Shown piece after piece: positions 18,670 to 26,736 of a DNA stretch of 33,191 nucleotides; position 1 is the first letter of the stretch, and every line of letters starts with the position of its first letter. The position numbers were made by a program, and so were the translations under genes. The stretch is from assembly GCA_003427395.1 (NCBI GenBank), contig BFEA01000214.1:1247974-1281164 (forward strand), read 5' to 3'. Source of the stretch: Chara braunii. Its lineage: Eukaryota; Streptophyta; Charophyceae; Charales; Characeae. A model generated the notes under the pieces. It searched no databases, was not told the origin of the DNA, and saw only the letters and a program-made list of their open reading frames with translations.

Positions 18670-18817
18670 GTTGTTGTCTCCTCGTTCCCCATGCAAACCC
18701 TATCGTCAACTTCGATAGCTAACGTACGGGTGGCTAGACCGGCCGAAGCCGGTAGCGGCGGAACCAAGCGCTAAAACCTGCGCCGCGAACCGGCGCCCCC
18801 CTCCTTGTCTTTTTTCC
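18670..18817 (-). promoter_or_regulatory. LINE E 5' UTR with three strong hairpins
   Basis: Within about 120 bp are GCGCCG-CGAAC-CGGCGC (18780-18796), ACCGGC-CGAA-GCCGGT on the plus strand (18738-18753; TTCG tetraloop in the element RNA) and CTATCG-TCAACTT-CGATAG (18700-18718). The segment ends at the target duplication, so it is the true 5' end. Internal promoters sit here in LINEs, but I see no named promoter motif. Confidence 0.6.
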
Positions 18818-18831
18818 GGTTTTGAACTTTT
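18818..18831. repeat. Right target-site duplication of LINE E
   Basis: GGTTTTGAACTTTT is identical to 15196-15209 and marks the 5' border of LINE E. Confidence 0.85.
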
Positions 18832-19014
18832 GAGTGGTCGGGTACACTGATTCGCCCTGGTTCGGTGTTGGGTCGGCCTGGTCTCTTTAGGGCCTGGTCT
18901 GGGCAGCTGGCCAACGAAAAATCGAGGGGTCTGGTTCGGGGCACTGATTCGCTCTGGTCCGCGATTGGTCCCCACTGTTCCTTCCTGAATCTGGTCCGGG
19001 CTGCGTGCTCCTTC
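18832..19014. repeat. CCTGGTCT-rich repeat with internal duplication
   Basis: CACTGATTCGCCCTGGTTCG (about 18846) recurs as CACTGATTCGCTCTGGTCCG (about 18943), period 97. GGCCTGGTCT and GGGCCTGGTCTG lie between. Composition matches the repeat at 12700-12860 and the short run at 19570-19630. Confidence 0.65.
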
Positions 19015-19048
<34 letters not shown>

Positions 19049-19320
19049 GGCCTTCGAAAACCCACTATCCCGGCGGTGGTGAGAGAACCGCCAGGATTGA
19101 GGGTTTCCCCGTTGGGCCGCTCCATCTATTGGTGGGGAGCAACACCTGCTGGGAACCGGGCCCAGCGTCCCTTTATAACAACATGTGGCACCGAAAGAAT
19201 CCTTTGTTCAACAGGGCTGTGAAACTTTGTATTCTCTACCCGGGGCATTCCCATTTTACCCTGGGGCTGCAGCATTCTCCCTACCCATGTCGGAACACCC
19301 ATTCTCGGCAATAATATCAG
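19015..19320 (-). mobile_element. Minus-strand short retroposon related to the 1404 element
   Basis: T14 (19015-19028) then A20 (19029-19048) mark the tail side. On the minus strand GGGAC (19171-19167) precedes hairpin GCTGGG-CCCGGTT-CCCAGC (19166-19148), then GCAGGTGTTGCTCCCCACCA, as in the 1404 element. Upstream GGTGCCACATGTTGTTATAA (about 19191-19172) also matches. The body toward 19320 has no recognised coding sequence; the 5' border is approximate and no target duplication was found. Confidence 0.7.
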
Positions 19321-19330
19321 CCCTGATAGG

Positions 19331-19678
19331 CAGCCCCCCGAAGTAGTAAGTGTATACAGTTTGCAGAAACACTTAAAAACACTTAAAAACTCTTAAAACC
19401 TGTTCTCTTTTTTTAAGCAGCTAGGCCCATCCTGCTATCACACAATTGCCTCTTCCGGTCTGTTTTTTGTTTCAGGTTTCGAAAACCCCCTTTTTTGCTA
19501 TTACTAATTTGTAAGTCCAAAACCCCCCATGGCCCCTTCGAGTAATGTATGTCGATGTGTTTTCTGTGCCGGAGTCTGGTCTGTGCTGCTTTGTCCCGCT
19601 TCCCTGGTCTAGTCTGGTCGGGTGCCCAAAGAGATCGGTCCTCGGCTACAAGTTATGACGTGCCCACCCGGTCACATT
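19331..19678. other. Unassigned sequence
   Basis: It contains short A-rich direct repeats (AACACTTAAA units at 19368-19397) and CTGGTCT runs near 19574-19620. No gene is seen. Confidence 0.45.
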
Positions 19679-19805
19679 CAGGGCATACTCACACTTGCTA
19701 GGACTTTTCTACTTATTTGTTGACAGAATTGCGACTAGATGCATACAGGTGTGCCCCAATTTGCTGTCTGATGCTTTTTTTTTTTTTTAGTGTGAGTATG
19801 CCCTG
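19679..19805. mobile_element. Short terminal-inverted-repeat element, possible hAT-type MITE
   Basis: CAGGGCATACTCACACT (19679-19695) is the exact inverse of AGTGTGAGTATGCCCTG (19789-19805). CAGGG-type ends are typical of hAT elements. The last three bases coincide with the start of a library adapter at 19803, so only 14 bp of the right repeat are certainly genomic and the right target duplication cannot be seen. A related end, AGTGTAAGTATGCCCT, occurs at 29480-29495. Confidence 0.5.
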
Positions 19806-19840
19806 TCTCTTATACACATCTAGATGTGTATAAGAGACAG
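19803..19840. other. Nextera mate-pair junction adapter (artefact)
   Basis: CTGTCTCTTATACACATCT (19803-19821) is followed directly by its reverse complement AGATGTGTATAAGAGACAG (19822-19840). These are the two 19-bp Tn5 mosaic ends of the Nextera mate-pair junction adapter. It is not genomic, and the sequences on either side may come from distant places. Confidence 0.98.
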
Positions 19841-19907
19841 GAACATCATAATGATTGACAGACCACTACATACCAATGGACCTCTTCCTCAAAAGTTAAA
19901 GTCGCCT

Positions 19908-21239
19908 CTATGGGGGGGAGCTAAAGCGCTCCCCGTGTCCCAAGGGGGACAACAACCACTGACAAAAATGAAGTCTTCCAACAGAGTCTAATTTAGCTAA
20001 GGAGGAATCACTTCCCCATGTTTCCAAAAACAATTTCCTTGCTTTTAGGTTCCCTGGGAGTTTTCTCCTTGCACAGTCACTTCTGATGATCAGCCTTACG
20101 TGGTTTACTACCGTGACTTTCACTTGGGGATCTGAGATTCGAACTGATTTGAAAAGTTGGTTGTTCCCATTGTCCCAGATTATTTTCATCAGTACTGTCC
20201 TGCAGTTCTGCGCCACATACAGCCAATTTTTTTCCTCTTTGATCCCAAGTCTGTGAGTACCAGAGAAAATCCATTCATCAGACCAGTGAAAAGCTCCTTT
20301 TGTGAATTTCTTCCAGTGTTGAATCCACCAATCCCAGATACGTCTTGGAGCCGGGCAGGTCAACCAAAGGTGCCTGTTGTTCTCCCACGGCCATCTACAT
20401 CTTGAACATACTGTGGAAATCTGCATTCCTTTGGAGGCCCGATTGGTCGTTGTTGCAGCTGCCAGGTAAGTCTGTAACCAAGCAATACTGGCCAGCTTTT
20501 GAGATGGCATTGCCATTAATTGTTGCCAGAGTGAAGTCTTCTGCTCTTCAGAGAGCTGCAAGACGTCCGCATCCGGTCTTCTCTTCTGAACCGAGGAGGT
20601 CGGTGATTTCTTGGTTGCAGATCTGAGAATCGGTACCCCAGTCTTTGGTCTGTAGATATTTACCGTCACCCTTTTCCCCTGTGGTGTAACATGCCAACCT
20701 ATTGTTCTTGGATCAACTACCTTTTGGGCCAAATCCTGTAGTCCTAGTGGAAGATTAGCACTCCATTGAGCTCCTCTGGCTCCTATCAACTTTTTAAGAG
20801 TCAAATCCACAGTCACTTCCTTCATGTCTTCTAAATCAGGAATCGTGATTTCATCTTGAAGTAATTGCAATCCCCTCGTGTATTCCACTGATTCCGAGGC
20901 CTGCCATTCCTTAGCAGCCCAACCATCCAAACCCAGATCATTAGTAATCTGTAAGACTGTTGATGGGGACTTGAACCAACGTCCCACCACCGATCTGTCA
21001 GGGTTTTCCAATAAGGACTTCCAGGAAGGAGGGATAGCTTGCACCACAGTACAGAGTCTGTTCTTTACCAGTCTAAGCCTAAATAGCTTCTGTCTCATCT
21101 CGTCCACAGATTTCCAAGCTTCCCACTCTTCATTCCATATATCTTTAATCCTAGTCACCCCTCTTTCTATCCATGACTTACCGAAACTGCCAGGCAGATC
21201 CTGAGCAGAAAAGACATTCCCTGAACCGTCTTTCAACAC
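19908..21239 (-). pseudogene. LINE FG ORF2 C-terminus with zf-RVT
   Basis: This 443-codon open stretch starts in the connection region (SWIERGVTRIKDIW, about 22-35), has QQLMAMPSQKLASIAW near 240-254 and an intact zf-RVT motif: C278, C281, H290 and C295 in CSRCRWPWENNRHLWLTC. IWDWWIQHWKKF follows, then the CRTVLMKIIWDNGNNQLF helix, LETWGSD and FCQWLLSP. It is the best C-terminus in the window and the reference for C, D and E. The upstream break is near 21310. Confidence 0.85.
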
Positions 21240-21325
21240 AGGGTTTTCAAAAATAATATGTGCCAGAACTTCCCCCTTCGTAGTAGGACTATCCCTCTCT
21301 GTTGGGAAAACCTTATTCCAGGCCC

Positions 21326-21893
21326 CTAAAATTTAATGTTTTTCCAGAATGTCAATTTAGGTTGTTTGTTAACGTACGACTTTATCAGCAGGCGTGCCAG
21401 CACATCCTCATCACGGGATAGGGACCACTCGTCTCTCAGGATGTATATGGCCAGTCTAAGCCATGGGGTATCTCGTTCCACATAAATTGCTCTAATCGGC
21501 CATTTAGCTAATAAGGCAATGTTCTGTTGTTGGGGATCCAGTATACCCAGACCCCCCGCATTTCTCGGGAAGGTTATCGTTTCCCAGGCAATTTTGGAGA
21601 CAAAGCCGTTCTGAGGAGCACCTTCGGGTTTCCATAAAACTCTAGCCGCTGCTTTTTTGATCCTATTGTATGCCTTATCTCCCAGCAGGTGGACAGCCAA
21701 AGTAAACCATAGAACTGCGACGGCTGCCGGCTAGATTACCAAGGCTCTTCCAAATAGTGACAGGTGGTGAAGAGTGTTCCACGCCAACAACCTGCCAACG
21801 ACTTTCTCCTCCAGCTGTGAGTCCTGAAACAACGAATTGTCCGAGAGAGAAACTTGCACTCCCAAGAAAAGATCCAGAACAATCAGTAGGCAC
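21326..21893 (-). pseudogene. LINE FG RT thumb and connection, frame-shifted
   Basis: The frame 21700-21326 has AAARVLWKPEGAPQNGFVSK and WETITFPRNAGGLGILDP, matching FIWKPKAGLDDGFVSKVAWE and GGLGVCDP of LINE E. The preceding frame 21893-21675 is a shifted stretch over the upstream thumb. Indels at about 21700 and 21890 break the reading. Confidence 0.75.
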
Positions 21894-22026
21894 CTTTTTT
21901 AGCCCCCAGTTAACTTACAAGTGATATGATTCAGGCAAGAAGTATCCCGACTTACTCCAATTGATAGAAGCCTCGGACAAATTACAGTAGGAATTTAGCA
22001 CTTTCCTCACTTCCAGAAGATTAGTT

Positions 22027-22543
22027 CTAGAATTCAAGCATGCCAGCGTAAGATCGTTGAGTCAGATCCTGAAGTGCAAGTCCTACAATCGAGTCCCGTT
22101 GTCTTATATTATCCAACAAGATTTCCAAGTGCAGGAAAAACAAGAGAGGGGCCAGAGGGCACCCTTGTCGGAGGGGTCGTGAAAGGGAAAAGGTGCGGGA
22201 AATTTTCCCGTTGACCATTACCGCTGTCGTGGCTGATGAATACATAATTGTGACCCAGTTAATAAAGTTCGGCCCGAACTTCATGTGTTTTAGAGTCGTT
22301 GAGACGAATGCCCACCCCACACGGTCACAAGTTTTTTTCTTGTCCAGCAGTAGTACGACTACATTCCGGTTCTCTTTGGCAATAATCTTCAAAGCTTGTA
22401 TCGTGCAAGCTATGTTATCCATTATCGATCGATGCTTAACGAAGCCCCTTTGCTCTTTTCCCAGAAGGCTTGGCAGGTATCTTGCTAAACGTATGGCTAG
22501 GACCTTTGCAAAAAGTTTATAGGAAACGCTTAGAACCGAAATA
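22027..22543 (-). pseudogene. LINE FG RT palm, catalytic motif C lost
   Basis: Right after the insertion the minus strand reads ISVLSVSYKLFAKVLAIRL, then YLPSLLGKEQRGFVKHRS, MDNIACTIQAL, motif A VVLLLDKKKTCDRVGW and motif B PLRQGCPLAPLLFF. Where LINE E has LTDD this copy reads SYAGML, so both motif C aspartates appear lost. The frame then meets a stop near 22027, while weak coding similarity (LSEASINWSKSGYFLPES) continues to about 21920. Confidence 0.82.
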
Positions 22544-22555
22544 TATTTTTGCGTG

Positions 22556-22806
22556 GGTGGGGGGTTGGGGCTTTAAGGAGGAGAGCTCTACTCTACACGG
22601 GCTTCACAAGGTGGGGGGTGAAATGCCCTGGAAGGAGTGGGGGCAGATTTTTGGGGGATGCCCTATTCTGGGGCTGGGAAAGATGTATGGGTTGGCATCA
22701 TATCCCGGCGGAGGCAGATAGGGTTGAGGGGTCGGCTGAGGCATACTTTGGGTGAAACTGGATGCCTTAGTGGAAGTTGGGGGAGGAAGCAGGTATGTCC
22801 CAAGTT
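22556..22806. repeat. 251-bp sequence exactly repeated at 22834-23084 (assembly loop)
   Basis: The two copies are identical by eye over 251 bp and separated only by partial Nextera adapter. The first copy then ends, while the second continues into further sequence. This is what assembling a small circularised library fragment would give, so only one copy is likely genomic. Confidence 0.88.
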
Positions 22807-22833
22807 ACACATCTAGATGTGTATAAGAGACAG
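22807..22833. other. Partial Nextera junction adapter (artefact)
   Basis: ACACATCT (22807-22814) is the end of one mosaic end and AGATGTGTATAAGAGACAG (22815-22833) is the full second one. The frame beginning here reads MCIRDR, a familiar signature of adapter translation in protein databases. Confidence 0.97.
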
Positions 22834-23890
22834 GGTGGGGGGTTGGGGCTTTAAGGAGGAGAGCTCTACTCTACACGGGCTTCACAAGGTGGGGGGTGAA
22901 ATGCCCTGGAAGGAGTGGGGGCAGATTTTTGGGGGATGCCCTATTCTGGGGCTGGGAAAGATGTATGGGTTGGCATCATATCCCGGCGGAGGCAGATAGG
23001 GTTGAGGGGTCGGCTGAGGCATACTTTGGGTGAAACTGGATGCCTTAGTGGAAGTTGGGGGAGGAAGCAGGTATGTCCCAAGTTGGGGCCGATAAGGAGA
23101 GCTTGTGATCAGGGCAGTCCTTTTCGGTGGAGGCAGCGGAGGGACAGGGGGAGATGGAGGGGCGGGGGGGGGAATAATCCACAGAAACGTCCGGAATTTT
23201 GATTCTCCTCTAAAGCGCAAACAAATTATTTCTGGTGGGGTGGTGGGTGGGTTCTGAGGGGGCGAGCTCTACTCTGCAAGGGCTTCACAAGGAGGGAGGT
23301 GATAACCCTGAAGGGAGACGGGGCAAATTTTGGGGGATGCTCTATTCTGGGGCTGGGGGAGATGTATGGGTCGGCATCATATCCCAGCGGTGGCAGATAA
23401 GGGCAAGGGTCGACAAAAACGACCATTTCGTCAAAATGGACATTTTTTATTTTTTGAACGAAATTGAAACTGAGTTTTTTGGCCGAAAACTCGTCAAAAT
23501 TTGTTGTTTCTGAGGGACCCCCTGGATGTACATGGACCTAGCTTGAGACCAGGCACCTCCAGGCAGGACTGCCTGGAGGTACCTGGTCTCAAGCTAGGTC
23601 CATGTACAGCCAGGGGGTCCAGCATTTTACAAACGCCGAACCCTCAGGAACAGCAAATTTTGATGACTTTTCGGCCAAAAAACTCAGTTTCAATTTCGTT
23701 CAAAAAATAAAAGATGTCCATTTTGACGAAATGGCAGTTAAAGGCATACTTTGGGTGGGAACTGGATGCCTTTGTGGGAGTAGAGGGGGGGAAACGGGTC
23801 TGTCCCAAGCTGGGGCCGATGAAGAGTGTCCATGATCAGGGGCAGTCCCTTGTGGTGGAGGCAGCGGTGGGGCAGGGGGACGAGGGGGGC
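22834..23890 (+). repeat. Two G-rich direct repeats of about 340 bp in retroposon H
   Basis: Copy a runs from 22834 to about 23172. Copy b runs from about 23234 to 23422 and resumes at about 23747 after the foldback, ending near 23890. Shared landmarks in order are GAGCTCTACTCT, GGGCTTCACAAGG, TTGGGGGATGC.CTATTCTGGGG, GGCATCATATCCC, GCATACTTTGGGTG, CTGGATGCC, TGTCCCAAG, GTGGAGGCAGCGG. They lie at the 5' end of H. The antisense strand is open and Pro-rich over parts of both, but no known protein is recognised. Confidence 0.8.
23423..23734. mobile_element. 312-bp foldback (long palindrome) element
   Basis: CCATTTCGTCAAAATGGACA at the left is the inverse of TGTCCATTTTGACGAAATGG at the right. 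Inverted similarity continues inward through GAACGAAATTGAAACTGAG and TTTTTTGGCCGAAAA to the centre, ACCTCCAGGCAG-GA-CTGCCTGGAGGT (23555-23580). It interrupts repeat copy b of H; copy a has GCTGAG instead of the element, giving an empty site. No ORF is present, so it is non-autonomous. No clean target duplication is visible. Confidence 0.88.
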
Positions 23891-24070
23891 AAGAGGAAAT
23901 TTCTATATCCTTTTGTTGGGACTTTTCCTGATTCTTTCTGGAGTCTTCAAAACAAGCACCCTTGTTATTCCTAGCAGTTTGAAAAATCTCTCGGGACTCT
24001 GAGGGTCTGCTGGTGGTTTGTACAAAGCTGCACTGGAATTAGACTGTTTTATTCAGGATCCGGGGTTGTT

Positions 24071-24655
24071 CAATGCCAGAACGACGTTGGCCGGAGCCGG
24101 GGTGATGCCCTGTAACTTGCCGAAGGTGAGGGCATGGACCTAGAGAGATCTGGGGATGCTATGCGGGGGCATCCTAAGGGACAGATGAGGGTTGCTGACA
24201 CAGGACGACACTGGCCGGAGCTGGAGTGAGTCGCGTTGCTCTGTAACCTAGCAGATAGGGGGCGTGAGGCCTGGATGAGTTTGTCAGAGAATAAGTCAGT
24301 TTTAGTGAGCTTCGTTATGATCTGTTGCAAATCTCTTAGATACTCGAGTGTTCGAAAATTGCCGTGGATTTCAGGTGGTGTTTGCGATCATAAAAAAGGA
24401 TTTGTAGTCTTCTCATAAAAAACAAAAAAACTTTCAGGTGTTCTGTAATTCTTGGCAGCATCTGGCCTTCTTCCTCATTCGGGATATAAGATTTCAGAGA
24501 CAGTCCAATCTGGACTGATATCTGCAGAGTTGCTTTGTTTTGTGCCCTTGGTTTGCCAATGCCAGAACGACGCTAGTCGGAGCTGGGGCGTTGTCTTGTA
24601 ACCTGCAAATGGCAAGAGTGTGAGGCCTTCTAGAGAGATCTAGGGTTTTGCTGAG
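24071..24655 (+). repeat. Three copies of a repeat of about 90 bp in retroposon H
   Basis: Copies lie near 24071-24160, 24198-24290 and 24557-24652. Shared blocks are CCAGAACGACG or CAGGACGACA, GGCCGGAGC or GTCGGAGC, TGTAAC.T.GC, and GAGAGATCT in the first and third. The stretches 23891-24070, 24291-24556 and 24656-24917 are H sequence without a recognised feature. Confidence 0.65.
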
Positions 24656-24917
24656 GGAGGAAGGTAATCCAGTGGCGAACCATGGGGGGCTGCCTTGACA
24701 ACTTATGGGTCCGGGGATAGTACAGGGGCCGATAATAGGTCAGCTATGGTAGACATTGGGTAGGATGTCATTGTCTCTGAGATATAATGTCCTGGTACAG
24801 GGAGGGCTAGGAATTGTTTTAGGATTAGGAGGCCAAAATTGTTGATATAACATAGTCTTCTATATTTTTCATCATCATCATTAGTATGATCAATGTTTAC
24901 ATAAAATCAGTAGAAGT

Positions 24918-24945
24918 TCATCATCATCATCATCATCATCATCAT
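24918..24945. repeat. (TCA)n microsatellite
   Basis: About nine TCA triplets lie just before the GGGAC tail block of H; a shorter ATC run lies at about 24868-24881. Confidence 0.95.
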
Positions 24946-24954
24946 ATGAGGGAC

Positions 24955-24973
24955 GCTGAGCCTGATTCTCAAC
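24955..24973 (+). ncRNA. Retroposon H 3'-tail hairpin
   Basis: GCTGAG-CCTGATT-CTCAAC follows GGGAC. Five of six pairs form (one C-A mismatch), with a 7-nt loop as in the other tails. Loop and inner stem differ from C and D, yet position and size are kept. Confidence 0.55.
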
Positions 24974-25051
24974 AAGTTCGGTTCGGTCACTCGGGGTAGA
25001 CTGTGAGGACCCCGGCCTCAGTCTTCTTATTGGTAGTATCAGCCTTGGGCA

Positions 25052-25061
25052 CTAGGCCCGT

Positions 25062-25092
<31 letters not shown>

Positions 25093-25600
25093 CGAAATAG
25101 TCTGTCCGTTCCGGACATCGGATTTCTCTCCTTTTTTTGTAGATTAACATGATTATTCTTGGCATCATGATTTTCGTTAGGGATCCTCCAGTCAGAACTC
25201 CATTATAGATTTTCCATAGCATTGGGCTGATGAACTCCCACACGGCCAAGTATAGTTCAATTGGCATTTCATCGTCCCCCGGGCATTTACCCGTAGTCGT
25301 TTGCTTGGCTGCCCAGTAAAGTTCGTCCATGTTAATAGGTTTTTCTAAATCCAAGTTCCTCTGTGTTGGAAGAGACGCTTTGGAATAATACTAAAAGTCT
25401 GAGGAATTCCTCAGATTGGAGGAGAAATCGTCATATGGTCTTCTAGTGGTTAGTATGTCCTGAATGTACAGGCATGCATATTCACACACGACTTCCAACT
25501 TATTTGAAACCTTGGTGAGGACCGAAAATGGGTGAGCCAACTCTAACATCATGGCCTTTCTGTTTTGGAGTATCAGTCTCCTAAATGTTTCTTTGGTCAT
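25052..25600 (-). pseudogene. LINE FG EN-RT linker and RT fingers
   Basis: The frame 25600-25391 (KETFRRLILQNRKAMMLELA) is the linker before RT. The frame 25354-25100 has INMDELYWAAKQTTTGKCPG then MPIELYLAVWEFISPMLWKI, matching GKTPGSGGMTVEFYDQFWPE of LINE E, and GSLTKIMMPRIIMLIYKK. One base out of frame the text continues KKGEKSDVRNGQTIS, the NxRPI block, and stops at the CGAAATA duplication where H was inserted. The last codons of the open frame (FVFFFFFFFF) are the H tail and not LINE FG. Confidence 0.8.
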
Positions 25601-25932
25601 TCTATCCCCTGTTATTATATTCTTTTGGGCCAGCCATTCTTTCCACTGAACCTGCTACTTGATTTTTCGTGCCTCTAACTGGCGAAGAGCTATTTTCCTT
25701 ATGGTCGTTTAGTAGGCGTCAGAAATTGGGTGCTTACCAAATTCCTCTTCCGCTTTCCGTATTTTCCTATTCAACTTATTTTTCTGTTGCTTGTTTTGGA
25801 ATGCTTTAATCTGTAAGATGTTACTCGGCGAGCCCTGCAGAATCCTGAATCCAACCTCTGTCCAGCCTTCCTCTGAGGAAGACGGGGTCTTTGCGTTTTC
25901 CTATTCCTTAAAATGTTGTTGGATCCAGGAGA

Positions 25933-26725
25933 TCACCTCTGGGTCTTGCAGGTGAACCTCAGTTTAAAATAGGAATGACCGAACTTTTGTTCTCGTGAGA
26001 GTTTAAAGGTTGCGAGTATCGGTGAATGGTCCGAGATTGAGGAGGAGCCAAGTTCAACTTTAGTGCAATACTCATTTGCCACACCTCTAGTGAGAAAAAA
26101 AATCCAGTCTTTTTCGTACTGGAGGGGACTGGGATCCAAACCAGGAATATCCCGGGTTCTTTGGGTTTAGTAACATGTAAACATCCGTTAATTTAAAACC
26201 TTGATTGGTCATAAAGGTTTTTAGAAGTCTGGTACCCGTTCTAATAGGTTCCACTTTGGGGCTATCTTGACCCGGATTCAGAATTGTGTTCCAATCTGCC
26301 GCTATAATTAAATTGGCTGGATTCGGTATAAAACTTATAAGTTCGAAGATGAACATAACTCTTTCCCCATAGCATACTAAAAGGTATGCCGACATTATAG
26401 ACCAATTTTCCTTTCCCATGGAGAAGCTCACCCATACCCAACGTCCCCAAATATTTGCCATATGGTCTAGTATCTTAATGTCAAGGTCTTTATGGAATAG
26501 TATTCTCACTCCTCCCCTCGTACCTTGATCTCCCAGACCCCCTCTAGCTGGGCTTCAGTATGCCTGACCACCATTTTTGAGATTCCTATAAGCGGGGCTC
26601 GTCCAGTTTGGACTATTGAATACATATTATTTGAGCCTGATTTTTGTGAATCCAGGTTTTAAAACGGCTTCTCCTGTGTTTTGTGCTTGTATCATTCAAG
26701 CCGCAAACGTTCCAGGAAACTACCC
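25933..26725 (-). pseudogene. LINE FG endonuclease with stop at the catalytic Glu
   Basis: The minus strand from about 26712 reads LRVVSWNVCGLNDTSTKHRR (conserved Asn), then QAQIICIQ followed by TAG (26613-26615) where the family has the Glu of CIQET, then SKLDEP. After frameshifts the frame 26509-26087 gives MRILFHKDLDIKILDHMANI, LIIAADWNTILNPGQ (Asp and Asn of the GDxN block) and RKRLDF. The frame 26139-25933 gives GSSSISDHSPILATF, the terminal SDH with His kept. Stops and shifts inactivate it. Confidence 0.82.
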
Positions 26726-26736
26726 TCAGGTTCGTT

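Larger units (their letters stand above)
15210..18817 (-). mobile_element. LINE E: complete 3.6-kb insertion lacking ORF1 and EN
   Basis: The poly(A) tail is T about 18 on the plus strand (15210-15227), and the matching duplication after 18817 fixes the 5' end. The element reads 5' UTR with three hairpins (18817-18670), a remnant of a foldback transposon (18668-18509), RT through zf-RVT (about 18508-15583) and 3' UTR. The 3' UTR has the second tail block (minus strand CCGGGTT, GTGAGG, CCCGGCCTC at about 15300-15272) and a diverged GGGAC block near 15327. ORF1 and EN are absent although the 5' end is present, so this is an internally deleted form that must have been moved in trans. Confidence 0.85.
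22544..25092 (+). mobile_element. Retroposon H inserted in the RT of LINE FG
   Basis: The insertion is bracketed by CGAAATA (22537-22543 and 25093-25099) and ends in an A-rich tail (about 25066-25092). Its 3' end carries GGGAC (24950-24954), hairpin GCTGAG-CCTGATT-CTCAAC with one mismatch (24955-24973), and the second block with TGAGG...CCTCA (about 25000-25020). It has no RT, EN or gag. The 5' half is two G-rich repeats of about 340 bp, one interrupted by a foldback element; the 3' half has three copies of a shorter repeat. Without the adapter loop (278 bp) and foldback (312 bp) it is about 2 kb. It looks like a non-autonomous LINE partner. Confidence 0.78.

Noticed and set aside
22817-22999. 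Plus frame beginning MCIRDR
   Set aside because: The first codons are translated Nextera adapter and the rest is the artefactual second copy of the 251-bp repeat.
22882-23426. Pro-rich minus-strand frames as a repeated Pro-rich protein gene
   Set aside because: They are the complement of G-rich repeats at the 5' end of H. No domain or stable start is seen, and one copy is part artefact.
23770-23800. GAAACGGGTCTGTCCC as another tail hairpin on the minus strand
   Set aside because: The matching part of repeat copy a reads GGAAGCAGGTATGTCCC, so the likeness is chance. There is no stem and no poly(A).
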